Below the pieces are notes generated by a model. The model was not told the origin of the DNA. It saw nothing but the letters and a program-made list of their open reading frames with translations, and did no database searches. Made by a program: the position numbers and the translations under genes. This document shows positions 1 to 10,041 of a DNA stretch of 64,000 nucleotides, in pieces (the first letter of the stretch is position 1; each line of letters starts with the position of its first letter). Source of the stretch: an uncultured Bacilli bacterium (GTDB lineage: Bacteria > Bacillota_I > Bacilli_A > RF39 > UBA660); NCBI GenBank assembly GCA_934162445.1, contig CAKPIT010000003.1, positions 136,781 to 200,780 on the forward strand, read 5' to 3'.

Positions 1-1625
1 AAGAAAAATTATTCTTAAATACTTTAGCCGATGGTGAAAATAGACTAGATGAAATCATTGCTACCACTACTAATAACACTATAAGTGGTTATGATGCTTT
101 CAAATTATATGATACTTTTGGTTTTCCGATTGAATTAACTGAAGAAATTGCTAATGAAAAAGGCTACAGTGTTGATAAAGAAGAATTTGTTGCCTATATG
201 GAAAAACAACGTGAACTTGCTAAAAAGAATGCGCGTAGTAAAACGGCTATGGCTAGTCAAAAACAAGTATTAATGGATTTTGTTAAACCATCTACTTTCG
301 TTTATGGCTTATATCGTTTGAAAAGTAGTGTTTTAGCTATTGTTAGCAAAGATAGTCTTTTAAAAACTCTTGATCATGATGGTTATATCATTTTAAAAAG
401 AACCTGCTTCTATTCTGAAAGTGGAGGTCAAGTATCTGATACCGGTATGATTATTGGTAAAAACTTTAATGCCCGCGTAATCGATGTTTTTAAAGGCCCA
501 AATGGTCAACATATTCACAAAGTTAAACTATTAGATGGTAAAATAAATGTTAACGATGAAGTAGAAGTAATTATTGATAAACCAAGACGAAAAGCTATTG
601 AAGCTAATCATTCCAGCGTTCATTTATTACAATATGCTCTTCAAGTTTGTGTTGACAAAAACATAAGACAATCAGGTAGTTATGTTGATGATACTAAACT
701 ACGTTTTGACTTCACTTGTCCATCTAAAATCTGTGATGAAGACTTAGTTAAAACTGAAGATTTAGTAAATTCTATCATTAAAAAACAAGTAATAACTTCA
801 ACCGAAACTATGCCTTTAGAAAAAGCTAAACAACTAGGAGCTATGGCCCTTTTTGGCGAAAAATATAAAGATGAAGTTCGAGTTGTTAAAATTGATAAAT
901 CTATGGAATTATGTGGCGGAACTCATGTTGCCAACACTAAAGACATTAAAAAATTTGCTATTTATAATTTTGAATCTAAAGGAAGTAATACCTATCGTAT
1001 TGAAGCTGTAACAAGTGATCGCTTAGAAGCAACCTTATTCAAAGTTATTAAACCATATAATGATGAGATGATTAAATTATTAATAAAAGCTAAAGAAATA
1101 GTCTCTTTAGGTAAACAAAGTGGTATTGATCTTGACTTTGATGTTGATATTGATAATTCTAAACCAACTTCATATAAAGATATTATCTTTAATCAAAATG
1201 AATTAAGCTATATTCAATCAGAAGTAAAAGCCCTTGAGAAAAAATATCATAGTCTTCTTGAAAAGAAAACTTTAAAAGATCTTGATACTTATTTAGCTAA
1301 CATGAAAGTAATAAATAACTATAATTATATTTATCTAGAATTTAAAAATATGGAAACATTCCTTATTAAATCTATTGTTGATAGTTTATGTAATAAAGTT
1401 CCAAATCTCTTCGTATTTGTTGCTAATATCAAGGAAAATAATAGTGTTAATATTATTGCTCGCAGTTCTATTAAAGAAATTAGTGCTGGGCCTGTTGTTA
1501 AAAATATCGCTACAACTTATGGCGGTAATGGGGGAGGAAGTAATACTTTTGCCCGTGGTGGTATTAAAAGTGCAACATCCCTAACTGAAATCAAAAAAAC
1601 CTTAGAGGATATGTTAAATGCTTAA
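1..1625 (+). CDS. alaS: Alanyl-tRNA synthetase, 3' part (5' end outside window)
   Basis: Charges tRNA-Ala and hydrolyses mischarged Ser/Gly-tRNA-Ala in the cytoplasm. The reading frame is open from base 3, so about 540 C-terminal residues are visible and the catalytic N-terminus lies upstream. Seen: the LYDTFGFPIELT segment at the end of the aminoacylation region, the editing-domain zinc site (HSSVH near base 610, usually HxxxH, and CGGTH near base 913), and a C-terminal C-Ala domain with a glycine-rich GGNGGGSNTFARGG stretch near base 1520. An ATG at 198 is only an internal methionine. The stop overlaps the holA start by 8 bases, implying translational coupling. Family assignment is secure. 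Confidence 0.97.
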   Translation, partial: EKLFLNTLADGENRLDEIIATTTNNTISGYDAFKLYDTFGFPIELTEEIANEKGYSVDKEEFVAYMEKQRELAKKNARSKTAMASQKQVLMDFVKPSTFVYGLYRLKSSVLAIVSKDSLLKTLDHDGYIILKRTCFYSESGGQVSDTGMIIGKNFNARVIDVFKGPNGQHIHKVKLLDGKINVNDEVEVIIDKPRRKAIEANHSSVHLLQYALQVCVDKNIRQSGSYVDDTKLRFDFTCPSKICDEDLVKTEDLVNSIIKKQVITSTETMPLEKAKQLGAMALFGEKYKDEVRVVKIDKSMELCGGTHVANTKDIKKFAIYNFESKGSNTYRIEAVTSDRLEATLFKVIKPYNDEMIKLLIKAKEIVSLGKQSGIDLDFDVDIDNSKPTSYKDIIFNQNELSYIQSEVKALEKKYHSLLEKKTLKDLDTYLANMKVINNYNYIYLEFKNMETFLIKSIVDSLCNKVPNLFVFVANIKENNSVNIIARSSIKEISAGPVVKNIATTYGGNGGGSNTFARGGIKSATSLTEIKKTLEDMLNA

Positions 1626-2529
1626 TTATCTTCTTGAAAGTCCATCTCCCAGCTTAATTTCCCTTAAAATTAAAGAGATAGTTACAAATCATTCTTTTAC
1701 TGATGCTACCATAACTACTTATGACCTAGAAGAAAAAAGCTTACAAGACGTAATTGAAGATGCTAACACTATCTCTTTTCTTACTCCTAAAAAAGTAATA
1801 ATTGCTACTAATTTTAATAAAAATAAAGATGATTTAAAAGTCTTAGAAGCTTATCTTGATCATGCTTATCCGGATGTTTTATTAATTATTACTACTGATA
1901 AAATTGATAAAAGAAGACATAAAAATATTATTAAAAAATTAACTTATCTAACTTTAGAAGTTAAAGCTTCTAATATTATTTCTACTTCTTTAACTGATTA
2001 TAAAGTTGATTTTAAAGTAAAAAGACTTTTAGAAGAATATTATCAAAATGATTTAGAAAGATTAATAAGAGAAATAGAGAAATTAAAACTTGCCTTTATG
2101 AACACCAAAAAAATAACTTATCAAGATGCTTTTAATCTCTTAGAAAAGCCTTTAGATAATCAAGATAACTTATCATTTGCCCTAGTAAGGAATATGGCTT
2201 TAAAGGATAAAAAAGAAGCTCTTATTACTTATCAAGAATTACTTAATTACAACATTGAATGTTACTCTATAATTGGTCTTTTAGAAAGTCAATATCGTCT
2301 TCTTTATCAAGTAAAAGTCTTAACCTTAAAAAGATTATCATCTAAAGAAATCAGTGAAATCTTAGAAGTGCATCCATACCGCGTTAAAAAAAGTCTAGAA
2401 TTACTTAGTTATTACACTTTAAAAGAGTTAAGACTCTTTCTAAAAAAACTAGCTAAAACCGATTACTACCTTAAAAGTGGTAAAATAAGTAGCGAATTCA
2501 TTATTGATCTGCTAATATTAAATAATTGA
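1618..2529 (+). CDS. holA: DNA polymerase III delta subunit
   Basis: Clamp-loader delta subunit that opens the beta sliding clamp. The 303-residue protein is a little shorter than B. subtilis HolA (YqeN). The N-terminus (YLLESPSPSLISLKIKEIV) and the later AFNLLEKPLDNQDNLSFALV and YNIECYSIIGLLESQYRLL segments match the family order of nucleotide-binding-like, lid and collar domains; as usual for delta, no functional Walker motif is seen. The start overlaps the alaS stop by 8 bases. It ends in TGA, evidence that UGA is a stop here. In many Firmicutes rpsT follows holA; here an unrelated gene with its own promoter follows. Confidence 0.9.
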   Translation: MLNYLLESPSPSLISLKIKEIVTNHSFTDATITTYDLEEKSLQDVIEDANTISFLTPKKVIIATNFNKNKDDLKVLEAYLDHAYPDVLLIITTDKIDKRRHKNIIKKLTYLTLEVKASNIISTSLTDYKVDFKVKRLLEEYYQNDLERLIREIEKLKLAFMNTKKITYQDAFNLLEKPLDNQDNLSFALVRNMALKDKKEALITYQELLNYNIECYSIIGLLESQYRLLYQVKVLTLKRLSSKEISEILEVHPYRVKKSLELLSYYTLKELRLFLKKLAKTDYYLKSGKISSEFIIDLLILNN

Positions 2530-2554
2530 CAATTATTTAAACTAATGTTATAAT
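2526..2554 (+). promoter_or_regulatory. Sigma-A promoter for the gene at 2585
   Basis: TTGACA (2526-2531), a 17-base spacer and TATAAT (2549-2554) form a near-perfect housekeeping promoter. It overlaps the end of holA, so the next gene is probably an independent, strongly expressed unit. Confidence 0.85.
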
Positions 2555-2584
2555 ATAGAGCAAAAAAAATGAGAGAGGGATTAT

Positions 2585-3217
2585 ATGGATGCGTTAAGTA
2601 GAAAAGAGCTTGCAGAATTTAAAACAAGATTTGAGACCATGAGCGAAGAGGAGTTATATGAAATAATTTCCCCTAGAAACTATCATAATGAGGACTTAAG
2701 AACTCTATGTCGTATTAAAAGTATTAATGTTCAAGCATTAGTTAAAATGCTTAATTTAAATAAAAGTCTAAGACTTGAACTTGTACAAAATAGAAAAGAC
2801 ATTAAGAACATCTATAATAGTGAACGTTCATATTATACAGGAATTGCTGAAGAAGTTATGACTGAGTTACGTGCTATTAAAAAAGATGGTTATCAAAAAC
2901 CACTTAATTTATATGAATACTATTCTAATCACAGTGAAAACATTATTAAGTTAGCTAACTTGGTAAGTAGTTTCCATAATTTAGAAGAACGTTCTATGAT
3001 TAGAAATTATTTAATCGAAAATGGTACTCTTGTTGATCCACTTGTAAAGCAGGATATCTCATCTTTAAAACAACAAAAGATAATTACTTGTGCTAGTGAG
3101 ACTATTCCCTTTACTTTATCAGAATTAGATCAGGCTCTTACCGATATTGAAGCTAAAAGAATGGTTCTAACTAAAGGAACTGTTCATGGTGCATTAAAAA
3201 AACAAAAAGGAATTTAA
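2585..3217 (+). CDS. Unknown helical protein, 210 residues
   Basis: I do not recognise this family. The protein is soluble, charged and apparently all-helical, with no signal peptide, membrane segment or cysteine cluster. The C-terminus is basic (GTVHGALKKQKGI). It follows a consensus sigma-A promoter and a purine-rich ribosome site (gagaggga) before ATG 2585, so it is very likely expressed. It is monocistronic: it converges on rarA, the two stop codons overlap by 4 bases, and both lie in one bidirectional hairpin terminator. Its function cannot be inferred from context. Confidence 0.8.
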   Translation: MDALSRKELAEFKTRFETMSEEELYEIISPRNYHNEDLRTLCRIKSINVQALVKMLNLNKSLRLELVQNRKDIKNIYNSERSYYTGIAEEVMTELRAIKKDGYQKPLNLYEYYSNHSENIIKLANLVSSFHNLEERSMIRNYLIENGTLVDPLVKQDISSLKQQKIITCASETIPFTLSELDQALTDIEAKRMVLTKGTVHGALKKQKGI

Positions 3218-3236
3218 ACGCCTTTTTTTTGTTTTT
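3196..3236. terminator. Bidirectional terminator shared by convergent genes
   Basis: An A-rich left arm ending AAAAAGG (3196-3210) pairs with CCTTTTTTTTGTTTTT (3221-3236). The loop contains the overlapping stop codons of the unknown gene (+) and rarA (-). Confidence 0.8.
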
Positions 3237-4431
3237 CTAAATATAAATAAATATCTCTAAGTTTCGCTTCGTATCCTAAACTCTTAGGATGATAATACTT
3301 TTTATTTTTTAGTTTATCGGGTAAATATTGTTGTCTAACAAAGGCATTTGGATAATCATGCGGATACTTATAATCATTAGCAGGTGGTTTAATATGAACA
3401 GGAATTGCTCCAAAATCACCTTTTTCAATATCCTTAATTGCTTCATCAAGGGCAATATGAGCGGTATTACTTTTAGGGGATAGGGCCATTTCACTAACAA
3501 TCGTTCCAAGCGCAATTCTTGCTTCCGGAAGTCCTACCAATTTCGCTGCTTCAATTGCTGCCATTACTTTCGGTCCTATTGAGGGATTAGCAAGTCCTAT
3601 ATCTTCATAAGCAATAACACTAAGGCGTCTAAAAATACTATCAAGATCACCGATCATAATAAGTCTTGCCAAATAGTGAAGGGAAGCATCAATATCACTC
3701 CCTCTTATTGATTTTTGTAAAGCCGATAACATATCATAATAATTATTACCATTCTTATCCGCAAAAAACACCGGTTTATTATTTACCTTTTTAATAACCT
3801 CTATAGTAACATTTTTATCCGTCGTCGAAAAATAGGCTACTTCTAGTAGGTTATATGCGAATCTTAAATCATTATTAGCTAGTCTTGCAATATATTTAAT
3901 AGCATCATCATCAATTTTAATACCTTTTAAATATTCACTCTTAATTGCTTTATTTAATCCGATAATAATATCACTTTCCGTTAAATTTTTTAATTCAAAT
4001 AATTGACATCTACTTCTAATAGCTGGATTAATGGCATGATAAGGATTACTAGTAGTCATTCCAATTAAAGTAATAAGACCACTTTCTAAAGAAGGTAATA
4101 AGATATCCTGTTTATCTTTATTAAGTCTATGAATTTCATCCATAATTAGGACCATCCCATCATGCATCTTCGCTTCTTCAATCACTATATCTAAATCTTT
4201 TTTAGAATTAATAGTAGCATTTAAAAAGCGATAACGAACATCCAAATCATTAATAATAGCATGAGCAATTGAAGTTTTACCAATTCCCGGATTGCCATAT
4301 AAAATCATTGAAAATAACTTTTTATTATTAACAAGATTCGTTAAAATTTTATCTTTCCCAATCAAGTGTGTTTGCCCAATTACATCATTTAAACTATGAG
4401 GAGCCATTTTAATAGCTAAGGGTTTATCCAT
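3214..4431 (-). CDS. rarA: Replication-associated recombination protein A (MgsA/RarA ATPase)
   Basis: AAA+ clamp-loader-like ATPase acting at stalled replication forks. Walker A GNPGIGKT is at about residues 46-53 and Walker B LIMDEIH at about 95-101, followed by the sensor-like SNPYHAINPAIRSRC segment and the family C-terminal domain (GLPEARIALGTIVSEMALSPKSN, then AIPVHIK). The frame is open further upstream to 4503, but ATG 4431 is preferred because GAAGGTGATAAT sits just upstream and the extra residues are not family-like. The 405-residue length is normal for the family. It lies downstream of, and co-oriented with, a membrane-anchored protein gene. Confidence 0.93.
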   Translation of the reverse strand: MDKPLAIKMAPHSLNDVIGQTHLIGKDKILTNLVNNKKLFSMILYGNPGIGKTSIAHAIINDLDVRYRFLNATINSKKDLDIVIEEAKMHDGMVLIMDEIHRLNKDKQDILLPSLESGLITLIGMTTSNPYHAINPAIRSRCQLFELKNLTESDIIIGLNKAIKSEYLKGIKIDDDAIKYIARLANNDLRFAYNLLEVAYFSTTDKNVTIEVIKKVNNKPVFFADKNGNNYYDMLSALQKSIRGSDIDASLHYLARLIMIGDLDSIFRRLSVIAYEDIGLANPSIGPKVMAAIEAAKLVGLPEARIALGTIVSEMALSPKSNTAHIALDEAIKDIEKGDFGAIPVHIKPPANDYKYPHDYPNAFVRQQYLPDKLKNKKYYHPKSLGYEAKLRDIYLYLEKQKKGV

Positions 4432-4492
4432 ATTATCACCTTCTTTTTGTCTATTAATTATTATATAAAAAAAACTGGGGATAGTCCAGTTT

Positions 4493-5281
4493 CTAACCAC
4501 CAATTTTAGAATTAATATTTGTTAAATAATAATCATGATTGTTAGTAGTTTTAAAAGTGTAAGTATATAAATATTTTGCATTATCTTCAAAAGTTTTTTC
4601 TTCGCTAAGTTTTATTTCGTCATCTTTTAAACTAGCACTAAGTAACTTATTAGTATGCTTATTACAAGTTCCTCCGCGTGGTAATTTCATAATTACATAG
4701 CCTTGTTCTTCCTTAATATAGCTATATAATATATCTCCATAATCAATTCCATTTTTATTTTGATAATAATCTTTTCCAAAGATTTGCATCATTTTACTTT
4801 TAATAACGTCCTCTTTTAAAAGCGTCGTATAAGTAGCCATTTGATTACTACTTTCAAACTTATTAGTAGCACTATTATAAAGATTATCTTGACAACTAAC
4901 GCCCTCTAAACTAGATAAATTAGTAAGAGCATTTTCAATATATTTTTTAGGCTCATATTTATCACATGAAAGATAACTTTTATCACTTTCTAACATAATA
5001 GCAACTGCCATTTGAAATTTAGTATCATACGAAATTTCATCAGCTGTTAAATCAAATTCTTCCTCTTTAACATAAGTATTAAAACATCTATTGTCATTTT
5101 CGACCAACATATAAAGATTTTTAACTAATTGATTATTTACATCAAGTTTTTCTTCGCTTTTTTCTACCGTTGTATTTTCCTTTGTCTCCTTTTTCTTTTC
5201 TCCCTTATTTTGATAAACTACTGTAAAAGTAAGTCCTGCTATCACAGCTATAAGTACCACAATTAAAATATTCTTTTTCAT
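4493..5281 (-). CDS. Membrane-anchored extracytoplasmic protein of unknown function
   Basis: The 262-residue protein starts with a positively charged tip and one hydrophobic segment (about residues 4-22), then a Lys/Glu-rich linker (KGEKKKETKENTTVEKSEEK) and a soluble domain with a few cysteines (near RCFN, YLSCDK, VSCQD and GTCNK). This indicates an uncleaved signal anchor with the domain outside the membrane. There is no lipobox cysteine. The start has a good ribosome site (aggaggagatt). It lies upstream of rarA with a gap of about 60 bases. I recognise no family. Confidence 0.75.
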   Translation of the reverse strand: MKKNILIVVLIAVIAGLTFTVVYQNKGEKKKETKENTTVEKSEEKLDVNNQLVKNLYMLVENDNRCFNTYVKEEEFDLTADEISYDTKFQMAVAIMLESDKSYLSCDKYEPKKYIENALTNLSSLEGVSCQDNLYNSATNKFESSNQMATYTTLLKEDVIKSKMMQIFGKDYYQNKNGIDYGDILYSYIKEEQGYVIMKLPRGGTCNKHTNKLLSASLKDDEIKLSEEKTFEDNAKYLYTYTFKTTNNHDYYLTNINSKIGG

Positions 5282-5419
5282 AATCTCCTCCTATTAAGAG
5301 TATAACATAAAATATAGCCCAAGAACCAATAAATACTCCACTTAATGTCAATTATTTCTTTATTTTTATTTATCAAAATGAAATAATGTGATAAAATTTT
5401 AAATGCAAGGAGAGTTATT

Positions 5420-5728
5420 ATGAATAGAAAAGAATCTTTAAAAGATCAATATAAAATTTTAATTGGCGCCTATTTTGGGGTTGACGCTATGGATGAATAT
5501 GACTTAAAGGTATATGTTTTAAAAGAAATAGATGCCCTAATTACGTCTTTTAAAGAAACTCATAGTAATGTCCCGTTTGACTATAACAAAGTTAACGAAG
5601 AAGTTAGCAAATTATCTTTAAAGCGAAAATTACAAGATAGTTTATTAGTATTATATAAAATGGATGATATGATGGAACTTATTTTTATGATTAAAGCGAA
5701 ATTAAAAACGCTTGATAGTTCTTGTTAG
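5420..5728 (+). CDS. Unknown small protein upstream of mutS
   Basis: A 102-residue soluble, predominantly helical protein with a strong ribosome site (aaggagag) 9 bases before ATG. It lies 25 bases upstream of mutS on the same strand, so the two are probably cotranscribed. No motif is recognised. In many Firmicutes RicA/YmcA (YlbF-superfamily) genes precede mutS, but I see no convincing sequence match to them. Confidence 0.7.
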   Translation: MNRKESLKDQYKILIGAYFGVDAMDEYDLKVYVLKEIDALITSFKETHSNVPFDYNKVNEEVSKLSLKRKLQDSLLVLYKMDDMMELIFMIKAKLKTLDSSC

Positions 5729-5753
5729 TATTATGTTAGAAAGTTGGTAGTAT

Positions 5754-8321
5754 ATGAAACGGTGTGAAGTAAACAGAAATGAATTAAGTCCAATGATGTG
5801 CCAGTATTTAGATATCAAAGATAAATATGAAGATGCTATTATCTTTTTTAGACTTGGCGATTTTTATGAAATGTTTTTTGAAGATGCCATTATTGCCTCA
5901 AGAGAGCTTGAATTAACCCTAACTGGTCGTAATGCTGGTTTAAAAGAACGCGTTCCTATGTGTGGAGTTCCCTTTAAAGCCTATCAGAGTTACTTAGATA
6001 AATTAATTGAAAAAGGTTACAAAGTAGCCATTGCTGAACAGCTTGAAGATCCAAAGCTTACCAAAGATATGGTTAAACGTGATGTTATTCAAGTAGTTAC
6101 TAAAGGAACAAGACTAGATACATCCCTTGATGCTAAAAACAATAACTTTATTGCTTCTATTTATGATCTCTCTTACTGCTATGTTTTAAGTTACTCAGAT
6201 GTTTCCACCGGTGAAGTTTATGTTTTAAAAGAAGATGGTAACCTTGATAACTTATTAAGAGAAGTTTTACGTCATAATTTTCAGGAAATAATTGTAAGTG
6301 ATAAAATGGATCGAGAATTCATTAATACCTTAAGATCAACTTATCACTTAAGTGTAACTATTTATAAAGAATTATATGAAGGAAAAACTTATAGTTATAT
6401 TTATAACAGTTTAAATGATATTAGATTAATAACTGGTCTTAAACACTTGCTTTCTTACCTAACAACCACTAAAAAAGGTGATTTAACTCATTTACAAGTG
6501 GCTGTTGTCGAATCTAGTAAAAACCATTTAGTAATTGATAATAATACTAAAAGAAATCTTGAATTAACTGAAACTGTAAGACTAAGAGAAAGAACTTACA
6601 GCCTTTTATGGCTTTTAGATAAAAATAAAACTGCTATGGGTAGTAGATTACTTAAACAAAATCTTGAAAATCCTCTTACTAATCAGTCTGAGATAGAAAG
6701 ACGTCTTGATTTTGTTCAAAAATTACGTGTTGAATTTATTTTACGCGATGATTTAAAAAAAGCCCTTGACGAAGTTTATGACCTTGAACGTTTAGCCGGC
6801 AGAATTTGCTATGGTAATCTCAATGCAAGGGACTTACTACAATTAAAAAGCAGTTTAAAAGTCCTACCAACCATTTCAAAAATTTTAAAAGAATTAAACT
6901 ATGATAAAGAAATAGAAACCTTTCTTGATCTTTACACCTTACTAGAAAATAGTATTAACGAAGATGCTCCTTTAACCTTAAAAGAAGGTGGTCTAATTAA
7001 AGCTGGTTATAAAAAAGAACTTGACGATTTACGCAAACTATCAAGTGGTTCTAAAGATTTTATTCTTGAACTTGAAGCCAAAGAAAAAGAAAGAACAGGT
7101 ATTAAGAACTTAAAAGTTGGCTTTAACAAAGTTTTTGGCTATTACATTGAAGTTAGTAAGGGTAGTGTTAAAGACTTAAAAGATGAGTATGGTTATGAAA
7201 GGAAACAGACGCTTTCTAATTGTGAACGGTTTATTACGCCACTATTAAAAGAAAAAGAAAGTATTATTCTAGGAGCTGAAGAGAAGATTATTAACCTTGA
7301 ATATGAACTCTTTATGAAAATTAGAGAAGTAGTTAAAAGATATATTAACCCTTTACAAAAAACAGCCTCTATTATTGCTGAAGTTGATATGTTAGCATCT
7401 TTTTCTACTGTCGCTGATCTTTATAATTTTGTAAGACCTAAGTTTAATTCTAATCATAATGTTAAAATTCTAGAATCAAGACACCCTGTTATTGAAGAAG
7501 TAATGAATAAAGAAAATAAAAAATATGTTGCTAACGATATTATCATGAATAAAGATACCTCTATTTTATTAATTACCGGACCTAATATGGCTGGTAAATC
7601 GACTTATATGCGCCAATTTGCTATTACCGTTATTATGGCTCAAATCGGTTCTTTTGTGCCTTGTAAAACATGTGAAATGCCTATTTTCGATAAAATATTT
7701 ACCCGAATTGGGGCAAGTGATGACTTAGTTAGTGGTGAATCCACTTTTATGGTTGAAATGAAAGAAGCTAATTTAGCCTTAATGGAATCTACTAAAAATA
7801 GTCTAATTCTCTTTGATGAATTAGGACGCGGTACAGCTACATATGATGGTATGAGTTTAGCCCAAGCTATCCTTGAATATATTCATGATAAAATAGGGGC
7901 TAAAACTTTATTTTCCACCCACTACCATGAATTAACTACTTTATCAGGAAGTCTAGATCATTTAAAAAATATTCATGTCTCTGCCATTGAAGAGAAGGGG
8001 AACCTAACATTTCTTCATAAAATAAAACCCGGTAGTGTCGATAAAAGTTATGGTTTGAACGTTGCAAGTCTTGCCCATCTTCCCAAAGACTTAATCGAAA
8101 GAGCTAAAGAAATTTTAGATATCTATGAACAAGATGGTTATAAAGATAAAGAATATATGCAAACATCCCTATTCACCCTTGCCAAAGAAGAAGTAGCACC
8201 CCCTGAAGATAATGAAATAGAAGATGCTATTAAAGAGATTAATCCGCTTGAAATGACTCCTCTTGAAGCCTTAACATTTCTTTGTAAATTGAAAGAAAAA
8301 GTAAATAATAACGAAAAATAA
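5754..8321 (+). CDS. mutS: DNA mismatch repair protein MutS
   Basis: Recognises mismatches and small loops. Domain order is complete: N-terminal mismatch-binding domain with the GDFYEMFFEDA motif carrying the Phe-x-Glu wedge, connector, lever/clamp, then the ABC-type ATPase with Walker A (GPNMAGKST, about residue 609), the signature region, Walker B (LILFDELGRGTATYDG) and STHYHE near residue 720. The 855-residue length is typical. The ribosome site before ATG 5754 is weak (gaaagttggta). mutL, the usual neighbour, does not follow; nusB comes next after a terminator. Confidence 0.97.
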   Translation: MKRCEVNRNELSPMMCQYLDIKDKYEDAIIFFRLGDFYEMFFEDAIIASRELELTLTGRNAGLKERVPMCGVPFKAYQSYLDKLIEKGYKVAIAEQLEDPKLTKDMVKRDVIQVVTKGTRLDTSLDAKNNNFIASIYDLSYCYVLSYSDVSTGEVYVLKEDGNLDNLLREVLRHNFQEIIVSDKMDREFINTLRSTYHLSVTIYKELYEGKTYSYIYNSLNDIRLITGLKHLLSYLTTTKKGDLTHLQVAVVESSKNHLVIDNNTKRNLELTETVRLRERTYSLLWLLDKNKTAMGSRLLKQNLENPLTNQSEIERRLDFVQKLRVEFILRDDLKKALDEVYDLERLAGRICYGNLNARDLLQLKSSLKVLPTISKILKELNYDKEIETFLDLYTLLENSINEDAPLTLKEGGLIKAGYKKELDDLRKLSSGSKDFILELEAKEKERTGIKNLKVGFNKVFGYYIEVSKGSVKDLKDEYGYERKQTLSNCERFITPLLKEKESIILGAEEKIINLEYELFMKIREVVKRYINPLQKTASIIAEVDMLASFSTVADLYNFVRPKFNSNHNVKILESRHPVIEEVMNKENKKYVANDIIMNKDTSILLITGPNMAGKSTYMRQFAITVIMAQIGSFVPCKTCEMPIFDKIFTRIGASDDLVSGESTFMVEMKEANLALMESTKNSLILFDELGRGTATYDGMSLAQAILEYIHDKIGAKTLFSTHYHELTTLSGSLDHLKNIHVSAIEEKGNLTFLHKIKPGSVDKSYGLNVASLAHLPKDLIERAKEILDIYEQDGYKDKEYMQTSLFTLAKEEVAPPEDNEIEDAIKEINPLEMTPLEALTFLCKLKEKVNNNEK

Positions 8322-8348
8322 TTGAAATATCTATCAATTATTTTTTTT
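8317..8348 (+). terminator. Rho-independent terminator after mutS
   Basis: AATAATTGA (8317-8325) pairs with TCAATTATT (8334-8342), followed by a T run. It separates mutS from nusB. Confidence 0.8.
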
Positions 8349-8378
8349 CTATGCTAAAATAAATATAGGTGTTGTATT

Positions 8379-8786
8379 ATGAAAACAAGAAGCGAAAAAA
8401 GAGAAGCTGCTATTAAAATAATTTATAAAATTATCATTTATGAAGAAGCGAAAGTTTCTTACGATTTAGAAGAAGTTATTAAAGAAGATTCTGAAATTCA
8501 AAGTGATTTTGTTAATCAATTAGTAAAAGGAGTCCTTGATAACCGCAAAGAATTAGAAACTCTTGCCAACAAATATTTAAAGAATTGGACTCTTAAAAGA
8601 CTTAATAAAGTTGATGAAGCCATCTTTTTATTAGCTGTTTATGAACTTAAGTATATTGATACTCCAAGTATTGTCACAATTAATGAATGGCTTGATTTAT
8701 CTAAAAAGTATAGTGATGAGAAAGTAACTGATATGCTTAATGCTGTTTTAGATAATATCTATCATAGTGAGGAAAACAATGAATAA
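8379..8786 (+). CDS. nusB: Transcription antitermination factor NusB
   Basis: Binds boxA RNA with NusE (S10) for rRNA antitermination. The 135-residue all-helical protein shows the N-terminal RSEKREAAIKIIYK segment and the C-terminal family signature (NKVDEAIFLLAVYELKY, then VTINEWLDLSKKYSDEK). The last codons overlap the xseA start by 8 bases, so nusB and xseA are translationally coupled in a nusB-xseA-xseB operon, as in other Firmicutes. Confidence 0.95.
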   Translation: MKTRSEKREAAIKIIYKIIIYEEAKVSYDLEEVIKEDSEIQSDFVNQLVKGVLDNRKELETLANKYLKNWTLKRLNKVDEAIFLLAVYELKYIDTPSIVTINEWLDLSKKYSDEKVTDMLNAVLDNIYHSEENNE

Positions 8787-10032
8787 AGAATATTTAAGTG
8801 TTAGGGAATTAACTAGATATATTAAATATAAAATTGATAATGATGTTAACTTGCAAGAAGTATATATTAAAGGTGAAATATCTAACTTTAAAGCCCATAG
8901 TAAAGGGCACTTTTATTTTACTATTAAAGATGAAACCTCAAGAATTAATGCTATTATGTTTGCAAGTAGTGCTAGTAAGGTTAAATTTAAACCAACTGAT
9001 GGTATGAAAGTTTTAGTAACTGGGAAAATATCAGTTTATGAAGCAACAGGCGGTTATCAAATCTATGTTAACACTATGTTAGAAGATGGAGTAGGTAATC
9101 TTTTTGTAGCCTTTGAACAATTAAAGAAAAAACTTCATAATGAAGGATTGTTTGATAGTAAATATAAAAAACCAATCCCTAAAATTCCACAAAAAATAGG
9201 TGTTATCACTGCTCCCACCGGTGCTGCTATTAGAGATATCATCTCAACTGTCAATAGACGTTTCCCTCTTGCCGAAATCTTAGTCTTTCCCTCTCTAGTT
9301 CAAGGCGAAGGAGCCAAAGAAAATATTGCCTTACAAATAAAAAATGCTAATAATTATAATCTTGATGTTTTAATTGTGGGTAGGGGAGGTGGCTCTATTG
9401 AAGACTTGTGGGCTTTTAATGAAGAAATAGTCGCCCGTGCTATTTTTGATAGCAAAATCCCCATCGTTAGTGCCGTAGGCCATGAAGTAGATTTCACTAT
9501 TAGTGATTTTGTCTCTGACCAAAGAGCTCCAACGCCAACAGGAGCAGCCGAAATTGTCGTTCCCAATATGAAAGATGTTAGTAATTATCTAGGACAGTTA
9601 AAATTACGTAGTATGCAAAGTATGAAAAATATTCTCGAATTAAAAAAGAAACGCCTACTTAAAGTAAAAGATAACTATATCCTAAATAATCCTCTTGAAT
9701 TATATGCTGGTAAAATCATAAAATTTGATTATTTATATGAAAAATTAATTACTAATTATAAAAATTTAATAGAAAAAAAGAAAACATCTCTTAATTTTCT
9801 ATTAAGACGAGAATGTTTAACTAATCCTGTTTCTATCATTGATCAGCAAAAACATCAGTATAGCATTCTCCTTGGAAAACTAGACGCCCTTAGTCCTTTA
9901 AAAACCTTAGAAAGAGGTTATAGTATTGTTAAAAAAGATAATAAGGCTATTACTAGCGTTTCCAGTGTTAAAACCAATGATAATATTACAATTGATTTAA
10001 AAGATGGTAGTATTAAAGCCACTGTCAAATAA
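8779..10032 (+). CDS. xseA: Exodeoxyribonuclease VII large subunit
   Basis: With XseB degrades single-stranded DNA. The N-terminal OB fold is visible (YIKGEISNFKAHSKGHFYFT), followed by the catalytic domain (VGRGGGSIEDLWAFNEE and GHEVDFTISDFVSDQRAPTP) and a helical C-terminal region. ATG 8779 is chosen over an in-frame ATG at 8767 because gagg lies 7-10 bases upstream and the protein then begins like the family (MNKEYLSVRELT). It overlaps nusB and is followed by xseB after 9 bases. Confidence 0.95.
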   Translation: MNKEYLSVRELTRYIKYKIDNDVNLQEVYIKGEISNFKAHSKGHFYFTIKDETSRINAIMFASSASKVKFKPTDGMKVLVTGKISVYEATGGYQIYVNTMLEDGVGNLFVAFEQLKKKLHNEGLFDSKYKKPIPKIPQKIGVITAPTGAAIRDIISTVNRRFPLAEILVFPSLVQGEGAKENIALQIKNANNYNLDVLIVGRGGGSIEDLWAFNEEIVARAIFDSKIPIVSAVGHEVDFTISDFVSDQRAPTPTGAAEIVVPNMKDVSNYLGQLKLRSMQSMKNILELKKKRLLKVKDNYILNNPLELYAGKIIKFDYLYEKLITNYKNLIEKKKTSLNFLLRRECLTNPVSIIDQQKHQYSILLGKLDALSPLKTLERGYSIVKKDNKAITSVSSVKTNDNITIDLKDGSIKATVK

Positions 10033-10041
10033 GGAGGTATT